A stretch of DNA of 41,667 nucleotides, from positions 1-41,667 of the forward strand of contig CAIYTE010000033.1 in assembly GCA_903929045.1 (NCBI GenBank), written 5' to 3'. Positions 7,728 to 15,489 of the stretch are shown piece by piece. Below the pieces are notes generated by a model. The model worked only from the letters and a program-made list of their open reading frames with translations. It searched no databases and was not told where the DNA came from. The position numbers were made by a program, and so were the translations under genes. This stretch comes from an uncultured Hyphomicrobiales bacterium (GTDB taxonomy: Bacteria > Pseudomonadota > Alphaproteobacteria > Rhizobiales > Xanthobacteraceae). Position 1 is the first letter of the stretch, and each line of letters starts with the position of its first letter.

Positions 7728-8426
7728 GTGCCCGTCGTCCAGCTCGCTGACAGCGAAGACCGCAAGGAGACGCTCGCCTCCGCCGTCTACGACCGGCTGC
7801 GGCAGGCGATCATCACCGTGTCGATCGCGCCGGGCGAGAAGCTCAACATCCGCGCCTTGTGCGACCGCTTCGACGTGGGCTTAAGCCCCATGCGCGAGGC
7901 GCTCAGCCGCCTTTCCACCGAAGGGCTGGTGCAGCAGTTCGACCACCGCGGTTTTGCCGTGACGCCTTTGAGCGAGGAAGATCTCATCGACCTCACGCAG
8001 GCGCGCGCCTCGCTCAACGAACTGGCGATCCGCAATTCGGTGACGCAGGGTGACGCCGCCTGGGAAGAGAATGTCGTGCTGTGCTTCCACCGGCTGTCGC
8101 GGACGCCTCGCTTCGAGGCGGATAGCGGCGACACCCGCAGCGCGCAATGGGAACTGGCGCACCGCAAGTTTCATTCGAGCCTCATCGCCGCCTCCGGCTC
8201 GAAGCGCATCGAGCAATACTGCGAACATCTGTTCGACGGTTCGGAGCGCTACCGCCACGTCGGCCGCATGGCCGGCATCAAGGGCGAAAACCGCGACGGT
8301 GAGCACAAGGCACTGATGGAAGCCGCCGTCGCGCGCGATGCCGACGCCGCTGCCACGCTCGTCAAGGCGCATTTCGAGCATACCGCCGAGCTGGTGCGCA
8401 AAGTGCTCCGCGACCGCGCGCTGTAG
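7728..8426 (+). CDS. GntR-family transcriptional regulator, FCD type
   Basis: The protein has 232 residues if it starts at GTG 7728, which follows a TGAGG and keeps only 11 bases from the dioxygenase stop. An N-terminal winged helix-turn-helix spans about residues 15-80 (ASAVYDRLRQAIITVSIAPGEKLNIRALCDRF, then SPMREALSRLSTEGLV). It is followed by an all-helical FCD ligand domain with candidate metal and ligand residues in AHRKFH, EHKALMEA and HFEHT. FCD regulators usually bind short palindromes and are released by small carboxylates. The operators at 3764-3804 are the obvious targets, which would make this a local regulator of both divergent operons. Confidence 0.9.
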   Translation: MPVVQLADSEDRKETLASAVYDRLRQAIITVSIAPGEKLNIRALCDRFDVGLSPMREALSRLSTEGLVQQFDHRGFAVTPLSEEDLIDLTQARASLNELAIRNSVTQGDAAWEENVVLCFHRLSRTPRFEADSGDTRSAQWELAHRKFHSSLIAASGSKRIEQYCEHLFDGSERYRHVGRMAGIKGENRDGEHKALMEAAVARDADAAATLVKAHFEHTAELVRKVLRDRAL

Positions 8427-8434
8427 TGCTGGGC

Positions 8435-9958
8435 ATGTCCGACAACGCCATCTACGACGTCGCCATTGTCGGCTATGGGCCGGTCGGCGCGACCTTCGCC
8501 AACCTGCTGGCAAAGTATGGCCTGCGCATTCTGGTCGTCGAGCAGGCGGCCGCGCCCTACGACAAGCCGCGCGCCATCACCATCGACCATGAAGTGCTGC
8601 GCGTGTTCCAGGCCTGCGGGCTCGAGGACACCATCGCCAAGCACACCGTGCCGCATCCGGGCACGCACTATCTCGGCATCGACAGGCAGATCATCAAGAA
8701 ATTCGACCCGATGCCGCCACCGTTTCCGCTCGGCTGGACGCCGACCGCAACCTTCGTGCAGCCGGAATTCGAGGCGGCTTTGCGCAAGAAGTTCGCCGCT
8801 TACGGCAACGCCGATGTGTTGCTCTCGACGCAGGCCGTCGATGTCGCGCAGGACAAGGACGGCGTCACGCTTAAGGTCAAGAATGCCGATGGCGCGCAGA
8901 CCTTCCGCGCCCGCTATCTGGTCGCCTGCGACGGCGCCAACAGTTTCGTGCGCAAGGCGCTCGGCATCGCGTTCGACGATCTCGCTTTCGACGAATGGTG
9001 GATGGTGGTCGACGCGCTCGACCATCACGCCACCGAGCGGCCACCGAAGTGCTTCCAGTATTGCTGGCCGTCGCGGCCCGGCACCTTCCTGCCCGGCCCC
9101 GGCGCGCTGCGCCGCTGGGAAATCAAGATCCTGCCCGGCGAGGATCCGGCGGCCTTCGGCCAGCCCGATAATGTGACGAAGGTGTTGAAGGCCTTCACCG
9201 ACCCGTCGAAACTCGAAATCTGGCGCTCCGCCGTTTATCGCTTCCACGCATTGCTGGCGCAACGCTGGCAGGACGGCCGCATCCTGCTGATGGGTGACGC
9301 CGTGCATCAGACACCGCCCTTCCTCGGCCAGGGCCTGTCGGCGGGCGTGCGCGACGCCGTCAATCTCGCGTGGAAACTGGCGCTGGTGTTGCGCGGCGAC
9401 GCCGCGCCGTCCGTGATCGAAACCTATGCCGAGGAGCGCAAGCCGCATGTCAGCGCCCTCGTCGCGCTGGCCAAGGAGTTCGGGCTGATCATCGGCGAAC
9501 TCGACGAAGCCAAGGCCCGCGCCCGTGACGCAAAGCTGCTCGAGGAGTTGAACGCCGGCACGGCGCAGACCAACCGGCAGAAGTTCATTCCCGATCTGGC
9601 GAGCGGTTTGATCGCCACGGGCGCGCCGGCGGCGGGCACGTTGTTTCCGCAGCCTGAAGTCGACACGGAACAGGGTCCGAAGCGGCTGGACGATACGCTG
9701 GCGCCGGAATTTCTGATTGCAGCGGCGTCGTCCGACGCGCTCAAAGCGCTGACACCGGACTCACTGGCACTCTGGAGCAAGCTTCGCGGTCAGCTTTTGG
9801 TGATCGAAGAGACCGGGTCGCTGTTTTCGGGCTGGCTCAATCAGCATGGCATTGTCGCTGCCGTCGTGCGTCCCGACCGCGCCGTTTACGGCGGCGCCCG
9901 CACCGCCGACGAATTGAACGCGCTGGTGGCGTCGCTCGCGAAGCAACTCAAAAACTAG
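8435..9958 (+). CDS. MhpA-like FAD monooxygenase, 3-(3-hydroxyphenyl)propionate hydroxylase family
   Basis: This 507-residue class A flavoprotein hydroxylase has GYGPVG at residues 13-18, the DG motif at 166-167 (ACDGANS), and the GD motif at 287-288 in GDAVHQTPPFLGQGLSAGVRDAVN. That last segment is characteristic of MhpA relatives. The tail from about residue 400 resembles the thioredoxin-like domain of the family. It should use NAD(P)H and O2 to add a hydroxyl to a phenolic ring, supplying a catechol to the extradiol enzyme two genes upstream. The start is uncertain: GTG 8426 overlaps the GntR stop by one base, while ATG 8435 is used here; neither has a clear ribosome site. It ends the rightward operon and is followed by a palindromic element that could terminate transcription. 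Confidence 0.9.
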   Translation: MSDNAIYDVAIVGYGPVGATFANLLAKYGLRILVVEQAAAPYDKPRAITIDHEVLRVFQACGLEDTIAKHTVPHPGTHYLGIDRQIIKKFDPMPPPFPLGWTPTATFVQPEFEAALRKKFAAYGNADVLLSTQAVDVAQDKDGVTLKVKNADGAQTFRARYLVACDGANSFVRKALGIAFDDLAFDEWWMVVDALDHHATERPPKCFQYCWPSRPGTFLPGPGALRRWEIKILPGEDPAAFGQPDNVTKVLKAFTDPSKLEIWRSAVYRFHALLAQRWQDGRILLMGDAVHQTPPFLGQGLSAGVRDAVNLAWKLALVLRGDAAPSVIETYAEERKPHVSALVALAKEFGLIIGELDEAKARARDAKLLEELNAGTAQTNRQKFIPDLASGLIATGAPAAGTLFPQPEVDTEQGPKRLDDTLAPEFLIAAASSDALKALTPDSLALWSKLRGQLLVIEETGSLFSGWLNQHGIVAAVVRPDRAVYGGARTADELNALVASLAKQLKN

Positions 9959-9965
9959 CATGAAA

Positions 9966-10072
9966 CGTCATTGCGAGGAGTCATGGCGCGTTCACGCGCC
10001 ATGACGACGAAGCAATCCAGAAACGACAGGAGAAGACTGGATTGCGTCGCCGCTGCGCGCCTCGCGATGACG
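9966..10072. repeat. Palindromic intergenic element, CGTCATTGCGAG family, with inner hairpin
   Basis: The ends are inverted: CGTCATTGCGAG at the left and CTCGCGATGACG at the right. AAGCAATCCAG and CTGGATTGCGT pair further in. Nested in the left arm is an 11-bp perfect stem, GTCATGGCGCG (9980-9990) with CGCGCCATGAC (9995-10005), around a TTCA loop. The element fills the gap between two convergent operons, so it may act as a two-way terminator. There is no coding frame, and no transposase is present. Confidence 0.8.
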
Positions 10073-10096
10073 TGAGAAAATCGATCTCATCATCCC

Positions 10097-10498
10097 CTAG
10101 CGCGGGATCACCGCCGTCGCCTCGATTTCGACCTTGGCGCGATCCTCGATCAGCCCCGCGACCTCCACCGCCGTCATGGCCGGAAAATTGCGGCCGATGA
10201 CACGGCGATAGGCCTCGCCGATCTCTTTCTGCCGCGTCAGGTATTCTTGTCTGTCGGTCAGATACCAGGTCATGCGCACGATGTGCTGCGGCGCGCCGCC
10301 GGCTTCCGCCAGCACCGCGACGATGTTGCTCAGCGCCTGCTCCACCTGCGCGACGAAATCGTCACTGACGAACGTGGCGTCGGCCTTCCAGCCGATCTGC
10401 CCGGCGATGAAGACCTGCTTGCCTTCGGCCGCGATGCCGTTGGCGTAGCCTTTCGGCGCCAGCCAGTCCTTCGGCTGCAGAATGTCGTAATCGCTCAT
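10097..10498 (-). CDS. Rid (YjgF/YER057c/UK114) family protein without the catalytic Arg
   Basis: This 133-residue protein has the full Rid fold: GQVFIAGQIG-like strand at residues 27-37, FVAQVEQALSNIVAVLAEAGG, and the closing strand AKVEIEATAVI. Active RidA enzymes hydrolyse enamines and imines using an Arg in the A-R-x-x-V-E-V motif. Here that motif reads AMTAVEV, with Met108 in place of Arg. By the known family logic this belongs with Rid groups that lack standard imine hydrolase activity. It is the last gene of the aryl-CoA operon, 7 bases after the ligase, and has a GAGGAT ribosome site. It may act on an amino or enamine intermediate, or may be a binding protein; this is open. Confidence 0.9.
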   Translation of the reverse strand: MSDYDILQPKDWLAPKGYANGIAAEGKQVFIAGQIGWKADATFVSDDFVAQVEQALSNIVAVLAEAGGAPQHIVRMTWYLTDRQEYLTRQKEIGEAYRRVIGRNFPAMTAVEVAGLIEDRAKVEIEATAVIPR

Positions 10499-10505
10499 GA
10501 AAATT

Positions 10506-12137
10506 CTATCCTCGGAGACGGAAGCGTTGGATCTTGCCGGTTTGCGTTTTCGGCAGCGCGTCGACGAACGTGACGGCGCGCGGATATTTGAACGGCGCGA
10601 TGGTCGCCTTGACGTGGTCCTGCAATTGCTTGACGCAATCGGCATCGCCGGTGACGCCAGCGCGCAGCACGACGTAGGCCGAGACGATCTGGCCGCGCTC
10701 TTCGTCGGGCGCGCTGACCACGGCGCATTCGGCGACTTCGGCATGCGACAGCAATGCCGCTTCGACCTCGGGCCCGGCAATATTGTAGCCGGACGAGACG
10801 ATGACATCGTCGACGCGCGCGACGAAGTGATAGCGGCCGTCCGCGTCCTGCGTGAAGGTGTCGCCGGTCAGGTTCCAGCCGTCGTGGACGTAGGCCTGCT
10901 GGCGTTTGTCGGCGAGATAACGGCACCCGGTCGGCCCGCGCACCGCGAGCAACCCCATGCTGCCCGGCGGCAGGTCGTTCATGTTCTCGTCGACCAGCTT
11001 GGCCTCATAGCCGCCGACCGGACGGCCCGTCGCCCCTGCGACGGCGTCGCCGATACGGTTGGTGATGAAGATGTGCAGCATTTCGGTCGAGCCGATGCCG
11101 TCGAGGATCGGCGTGCCCGTTTTGCGCGTCCATTCCTCGAACACCGGCGCCGGCAGCGTTTCGCCCGCGGAGACCGCGATGCGCAGCGACGACAGGTTGG
11201 CGCCCTTGTCCATCGCCGCCATCATGGCGCGATAGGCGGTCGGCGCGGTGAAGCAGATGGTCGCCTTATAGGTCTCGATGATCTGGATCATGCTCGGCGG
11301 CGATGCGTTCTCCAGCAGCGTTGCGGTGGCACCGAAGCGCAACGGAAAGATCGCGAGGCCTCCCAGGCCGAAGGTGAAAGCGAGCGGCGGCGAGCCGACG
11401 AAGACGTCGTCCGGCGTCACGCCGAGTACCTCTTTTGCGTAGCCGTCGGCGATCATCAGCAGATCGCGATGGAAATGCATGGTCGCTTTCGGCTCGCCGG
11501 TGGTGCCCGAAGTGAAGCCGAGCAATGCGACGTCGTCGCGACCGGTATTCACCGCGTCGAATTTGACCGGCTTGTCGAGCGCGATGCGGTCGAGTTCGGC
11601 ATCGTGGTTCGACGTGCCGTCAAAATTAACGACCTGCTTGAGGAAGCGGCTGGTCTTGGCGCAGGCGACGAGTTCGTCGGTGATGCGGCTGTCGCACAGC
11701 GCCAGACTGATCTCGGCCTTATCGACGATCTTGCTGAGTTCGCCGGCCCGCAGCATCGGCATGGTGTTGACGGCGACGCCGCCGGCCTTTGTGACCGCGA
11801 GCCACGCCGCCACCAGTGCCGGATTATTGCCGGAACGGATCAGCACACGATTGCCCGGCTTGAGGCCGTAATTCTCGACCAGCGCATGCGCCAGCCGGTT
11901 CGACCAGTCCGCCAGCTCCTTGTAGGTGCGGCGGCGGCCGTTGCCGATCAGCGCGATGCGGTCGCCATGCCCGCGCTCGACATTCCTGTCTGTGAGCTCG
12001 ACCGCGGCGTTGAGATAATCCGGATACTGGAATTGCGGCCGATCCATCAACAAGGCCGGCCACTGATCGGCGGGCGGCAGGTTGTCGCGCGTGAAAGTGT
12101 CGGTGTGCGCGGTTGGACCGAGAGCGAGCGATGCCAT
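10506..12137 (-). CDS. Aryl-CoA ligase, 2-aminobenzoate/benzoate-CoA ligase type
   Basis: This 543-residue ANL-family enzyme should activate an aromatic acid as an adenylate and then as a CoA thioester. The P-loop [11 protein letters not shown] is at residues 207-217, and HFHRDLL directly after it is typical of benzoate- and 2-aminobenzoate-CoA ligases. Further motifs are [36 protein letters not shown] and the C-terminal catalytic Lys535 in [11 protein letters not shown]. It follows the acyl-CoA dehydrogenase gene by 3 bases. Together with the two-domain monooxygenase at the operon's head, it points to 2-aminobenzoate or salicylate as substrate. The family is certain and the ring substituent is inferred. 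Confidence 0.92.
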   Translation of the reverse strand: MASLALGPTAHTDTFTRDNLPPADQWPALLMDRPQFQYPDYLNAAVELTDRNVERGHGDRIALIGNGRRRTYKELADWSNRLAHALVENYGLKPGNRVLIRSGNNPALVAAWLAVTKAGGVAVNTMPMLRAGELSKIVDKAEISLALCDSRITDELVACAKTSRFLKQVVNFDGTSNHDAELDRIALDKPVKFDAVNTGRDDVALLGFTSGTTGEPKATMHFHRDLLMIADGYAKEVLGVTPDDVFVGSPPLAFTFGLGGLAIFPLRFGATATLLENASPPSMIQIIETYKATICFTAPTAYRAMMAAMDKGANLSSLRIAVSAGETLPAPVFEEWTRKTGTPILDGIGSTEMLHIFITNRIGDAVAGATGRPVGGYEAKLVDENMNDLPPGSMGLLAVRGPTGCRYLADKRQQAYVHDGWNLTGDTFTQDADGRYHFVARVDDVIVSSGYNIAGPEVEAALLSHAEVAECAVVSAPDEERGQIVSAYVVLRAGVTGDADCVKQLQDHVKATIAPFKYPRAVTFVDALPKTQTGKIQRFRLRG

Positions 12138-12140
12138 GTG

Positions 12141-13301
12141 TTACCCCGTGGCCCCGGCAAGGACTGAACGAGCGATGACGATTTTCTGCACGTCGGATGC
12201 GCCTTCGTAGATACGCAACGCGCGGATTTCGCGATAGAGCGTTTCGACGGCGCTGCCCGAGCGCACGCCCTCGCCGCCGTGAAGCTGCACGGCGGCGTCG
12301 ATAACACGCTGCGCCGCTTCGGTGGCGTAGAGCTTGGCCATGGCGGCTTCGCGGGTGACGCGCGCGGCGCCTTTATCCTTGGTCCAGGCAGCGCGATAAA
12401 TCAGCAACGCCGCGGCGTCGATCTCAAGCGCCATGTCGGCGAGATGGCCCTGTACCATCTGCAGATCGCCGAGCGGCGCGCCGAACAGATTGCGAGTCGC
12501 GGCGCGCTTCAACGTTTCGTCGAGCGCACGGCGGGCAAAACCGAGCGCGGCGGCGCCGACCGTGGTGCGGAAGACGTCGAGCGTCGCCATGGCGATCTTG
12601 AAGCCGTCGCCGGCCTTGCCGATGAGCGCATCGCCGGAGACACGGCAGCCGTCGAATTTCAGCCGCGCCAAAGGATGCGGCGCGATGACCTCGATGCGCT
12701 CGGCAACCGACAGACCCGGATTGCTGCCCTCGACGATGAAGGCCGACAGTCCCTTGGCGCCGGGTGCTTCGCCGGTACGGGCGAAGACGACGTAGAGATC
12801 GGCAATGCCGCCGTTCGAGATCCACGACTTTTCCCCATTAAGGACGTAGCCGTTGCCATCGCGTGTCGCCGTCGTCGTGATGTTGGCTACGTCGGAGCCT
12901 GACGCGGCTTCGGTGAGCGCGAAAGCGGCGATGGCCTTGCCGCTGCGCGTCTTCGGCAGCCACGCGGCGCGCTGCTCCGGCGTGCCGAACAGCGAGATCG
13001 GGCCGGCGCCCAGCCCCTGCATCGCAAAGGCGAAGTCGGCGAGGCCCGCATGCCGCGCCAGGATTTCGCGCGCCAGCGCCAAAGTGCGCACGTCGAGCGT
13101 CTCGGCCTCGCTGTCGCCGGGCGCGGTGTGTCGCAGCCAGCCATCGTTGCCCAGCGCCGCGACGAGCTTGCGGCAAGCGGCGTCGACATCGTGATGATCG
13201 ACCTGCGCCAGATTGGCTACGGCCCATGTTTCGAGCTTCGCCACAAAGGCGCGGTGGCGATCCTCGAAGAACGGCCACGTCAGGAATGAAGTGTCCGGCA
13301 T
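12141..13301 (-). CDS. Acyl-CoA dehydrogenase
   Basis: This 386-residue protein has the complete acyl-CoA dehydrogenase fold. [17 protein letters not shown] carries the FAD/substrate loop, [16 protein letters not shown] follows, and the C-terminal [11 protein letters not shown] places the catalytic base at Glu366. These soluble flavoproteins introduce a double bond alpha-beta to a CoA thioester and pass electrons to ETF. The ATG at 13301 is used because the frame upstream to 13352 is only read-through of a palindromic element. In this operon it may oxidise a reduced ring-CoA intermediate after the monooxygenase/reductase step. It is separated from the upstream crotonase by the repeat at 13312-13404. 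Confidence 0.92.
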   Translation of the reverse strand: MPDTSFLTWPFFEDRHRAFVAKLETWAVANLAQVDHHDVDAACRKLVAALGNDGWLRHTAPGDSEAETLDVRTLALAREILARHAGLADFAFAMQGLGAGPISLFGTPEQRAAWLPKTRSGKAIAAFALTEAASGSDVANITTTATRDGNGYVLNGEKSWISNGGIADLYVVFARTGEAPGAKGLSAFIVEGSNPGLSVAERIEVIAPHPLARLKFDGCRVSGDALIGKAGDGFKIAMATLDVFRTTVGAAALGFARRALDETLKRAATRNLFGAPLGDLQMVQGHLADMALEIDAAALLIYRAAWTKDKGAARVTREAAMAKLYATEAAQRVIDAAVQLHGGEGVRSGSAVETLYREIRALRIYEGASDVQKIVIARSVLAGATG

Positions 13302-13311
13302 CAGCCCGCAC

Positions 13312-13404
13312 CCCGCTCGTCCCCGCGCAAGCGGGAATCCAGAGCTCCACACTCAAATCCTATTATCCGGCCCCTGGGTCCCCGCTTTCGCGGGGACGAG
13401 CGGG
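13312..13404. repeat. Palindromic element, CCCGCTCGTCCCCGCG family, inside the operon
   Basis: Arms 13312-13342 and 13374-13404 are inverted copies matching at 28 of 31 positions. Each arm contains its own small hairpin (CCCGC-GCAA-GCGGG and CCCCGC-TTTC-GCGGGG). It lies between the crotonase and acyl-CoA dehydrogenase genes, and its read-through adds spurious codons to the dehydrogenase frame. The element at 19335-19406 belongs to the same family. Confidence 0.85.
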
Positions 13405-13424
13405 TGATGGCGTGGCTCATCACA

Positions 13425-14234
13425 TCAATCCCCGGCGAACTTCGGGCGCGACTTGGCGACGAAGGCCTCATAGGCGCGGCCAAAATCCTTGGTCTGCATG
13501 CAGATGGCCTGCGCCTGCGCCTCGGCCTCAATGGCCTGATCGAGCGTCATCGACCATTCCTGCGCCAGCATGGTCTTGGTCATCATGTGCGCGAAGTTCG
13601 GGCCGTCGGCGAGTTGCTGCGCAAAGCTAAGCGCGTCCGCTTCGAGCTTCTCCGGCGCGATAAGACGGCTGTAGAAGCCCCAACGCTCGCCCTCGTCCGC
13701 CATCATGACGCGGCCGGAGAACAGCAACTCCGCGGCGCGGCTCTGGCCGATGACGCGCGGCAGCATGGCGCAGGCGCCCATGTCGCAGCCGGCAAGGCCG
13801 ACGCGCGTGAACAGAAAAGCCGTTTTCGCGGCCGGCGTGGCGAAGCGCATGTCGGAGAACAGCGCGATCATGGCGCCGGCGCCGACGCAGACGCCGTCCA
13901 CCGCGGCGATGATCGGCTGCGGACAGGCGCGCATCGCCTTCATCAGATCGCCGGTCATGCGCGTGAAGGCGAGCAGGCCTTTCATATCCTTGTCGAGCAG
14001 CGGGCCGATGATGTCGTGGACATCGCCGCCGGAGCAGAAATTGCCGCCGCTGGAGCCGAACACCACCGCCTTGATGTCGTCGGCATCGACCAGCTTGCGG
14101 AAGGTGTCGCGCAATTCGGCATAGGATTCGAAGGTCATCGGGTTCTTGCGCTCGGCGCCACGCAAGGTGACGACCGCAACGGCGCCGTCGACGCGCCAGT
14201 CGAAGGACGACGGTTTGAAGTCTTTCATGTTCAT
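13425..14234 (-). CDS. Crotonase (enoyl-CoA hydratase/isomerase superfamily)
   Basis: This 269-residue crotonase has both oxyanion-hole segments: GGNFCSGGD at 63-71 and GVCVGAG at 114-120. The two Glu residues used by classical enoyl-CoA hydratases are not visible. The position in the GGGCE motif is Met122, and the PE position reads TR (Arg144). Instead it has GCDMG (149-153), where Asp151 may contribute. This subgroup may therefore do hydration, isomerisation or ring-opening hydrolysis rather than simple beta-oxidation. The start overlaps the MarR stop by 4 bases (ATGA), so it is translationally coupled. In the aryl-CoA operon it probably acts on a non-aromatic cyclic CoA ester. Confidence 0.88.
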   Translation of the reverse strand: MNMKDFKPSSFDWRVDGAVAVVTLRGAERKNPMTFESYAELRDTFRKLVDADDIKAVVFGSSGGNFCSGGDVHDIIGPLLDKDMKGLLAFTRMTGDLMKAMRACPQPIIAAVDGVCVGAGAMIALFSDMRFATPAAKTAFLFTRVGLAGCDMGACAMLPRVIGQSRAAELLFSGRVMMADEGERWGFYSRLIAPEKLEADALSFAQQLADGPNFAHMMTKTMLAQEWSMTLDQAIEAEAQAQAICMQTKDFGRAYEAFVAKSRPKFAGD

Positions 14235-14725
14235 TGGTCTTCTCCCCGGACGCGCACGGCCAGCGCTTCGAGTTGCGGGATCAATTCATCGGCTTCAGTA
14301 GCGCCGATTTCGGCCAGCAGATCGTCGACCCAAATTTCGTGCGCCTTGGCCATGCCGGCGAAATGCGCCGCGCCCTTCGGCGTCAGCCGCACGATGTAAG
14401 AGCGGCGATCGGTGACCGGCGCATGACGCAGCACCAGCTTTTCCGCCGCGAGCCGGTCGATGATGCCGGTGACATTACCGTTCGACACCATCAGCGAGCG
14501 CGACAGCTCGGTCATGCTCATGCCGTCTTCCTTGCGCGCCAGCGCGGCCATGACGTCGAACTGCGGCAGCGTGACATCGAATTCCTTGCGCAGACGCTCG
14601 CGTAATTCGGATTCGATACCCCGCGTCGCCCGGAGCAGGCGCAGCCAGAGCCGCAGGCGCTGCTTGCTGACCGGGCGCGGCGCGGCGCGTGCCTTGTCGG
14701 CTGCCGGCTTGTCGACAGGAGTCAT
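14231..14725 (-). CDS. MarR-family transcriptional regulator
   Basis: This 164-residue protein has a MarR winged helix fold. [22 protein letters not shown] forms the dimer helix, [23 protein letters not shown] (about 70-92) is the recognition helix-turn-helix, and [10 protein letters not shown] (106-115) is the wing with the conserved Asp-Arg. The first 20 residues are a basic, Pro/Ala-rich extension. It starts at ATG 14725, overlapping the SDR stop by 4 bases, and overlaps the crotonase start as well. MarR proteins in aromatic pathways often sense aryl-CoA esters (for example CouR and BadR in Rhodopseudomonas). The AT-rich palindromes at 17848-17869 and 20114-20135 are plausible binding sites. 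Confidence 0.9.
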   Translation of the reverse strand: MTPVDKPAADKARAAPRPVSKQRLRLWLRLLRATRGIESELRERLRKEFDVTLPQFDVMAALARKEDGMSMTELSRSLMVSNGNVTGIIDRLAAEKLVLRHAPVTDRRSYIVRLTPKGAAHFAGMAKAHEIWVDDLLAEIGATEADELIPQLEALAVRVRGEDQ

Positions 14726-15489
14726 GCCGCCTCTCCGGTGATTTCGATGGCCTGGCCGTTGATCGATGCGCCTTGCGGCAAACACAGCCGCAGCACTGCA
14801 AGCGCGACTTCTTCCGGCGTGATGAGTCGGCCGTTGTCATTGTCTTTCGCTAGTTCACGACGTGCGTCTTCGATCGAGCGGCCGGTCTTGGCGGAGATTT
14901 TCTCGGCGGCGGCGGCCAGCAGCGGCGTGTCGGTGAAACCCGGGCACACCGCATTGACCGTGACGCCGGTCGACGCCAGCTCGATGCTCAAGGCGCGCGC
15001 GAGGCCGACGACGCCGTGCTTGGCGGCGACATAGGCGGCGACATAGGGGTAACCCTTCAGACCCGCCGTCGAGGCGATGAAAACGATGCGGCGCGGCGTA
15101 TCGGACTTACGCGTCACGTCAGCCAATGCCGCTTGCGCGGTGAAAAACGCGCCGGTCAGATTGACGCCGATGGCATCCTGCCAGAGGGCGGGCGTGATCT
15201 TTGCCGCTGGTGCGCTCGACGCCGCCCCGGCATTGGCGATGACAATGTCGATTGGCCCATGCGCCGCGCGTGCCGCCGCGACCATCGTGGCGCAGTCTTC
15301 CGGCTTGGTTATGTCGGCCACAATCGCCGTGGCCTTCGGCAGACGTGCAACCATGTCATTGAGCGGCGCCTTGCGTCGGCCGGCAATGGAAATCGCCGCG
15401 CCCTCGCCCGCCAGCGCACGGGCAATCGCGGCGCCGATGCCGGTGCCGCCGCCCGTGATCAAAGCGTGTGCGCCATCAAGCGCCCCCAT
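14722..15489 (-). CDS. SDR-family 3-hydroxyacyl-CoA dehydrogenase-like oxidoreductase
   Basis: This 255-residue classical SDR has all key elements: TGGGTGIG at 12-19, NAG at 86-88, Ser140 (IASTAG), and the YVAAK pair Tyr153/Lys157. PGFTDTPL follows the active site, and INGQAIEITG closes the protein. It should catalyse NAD(P)-dependent alcohol/ketone interconversion. In this operon a 3-hydroxyacyl-CoA or cyclic hydroxy-CoA intermediate is the likely substrate. ATG 15489 is preceded by GGGGAAAG and overlaps the monooxygenase stop by 1 base (TGATG). GTG 15492 is an alternative start. Confidence 0.9.
   Translation of the reverse strand: MGALDGAHALITGGGTGIGAAIARALAGEGAAISIAGRRKAPLNDMVARLPKATAIVADITKPEDCATMVAAARAAHGPIDIVIANAGAASSAPAAKITPALWQDAIGVNLTGAFFTAQAALADVTRKSDTPRRIVFIASTAGLKGYPYVAAYVAAKHGVVGLARALSIELASTGVTVNAVCPGFTDTPLLAAAAEKISAKTGRSIEDARRELAKDNDNGRLITPEEVALAVLRLCLPQGASINGQAIEITGEAA

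Noticed and set aside
13302-13352. N-terminal extension of the acyl-CoA dehydrogenase
   Set aside because: These codons come from the palindromic element at 13312-13404; family length and the start at 13301 fit better.
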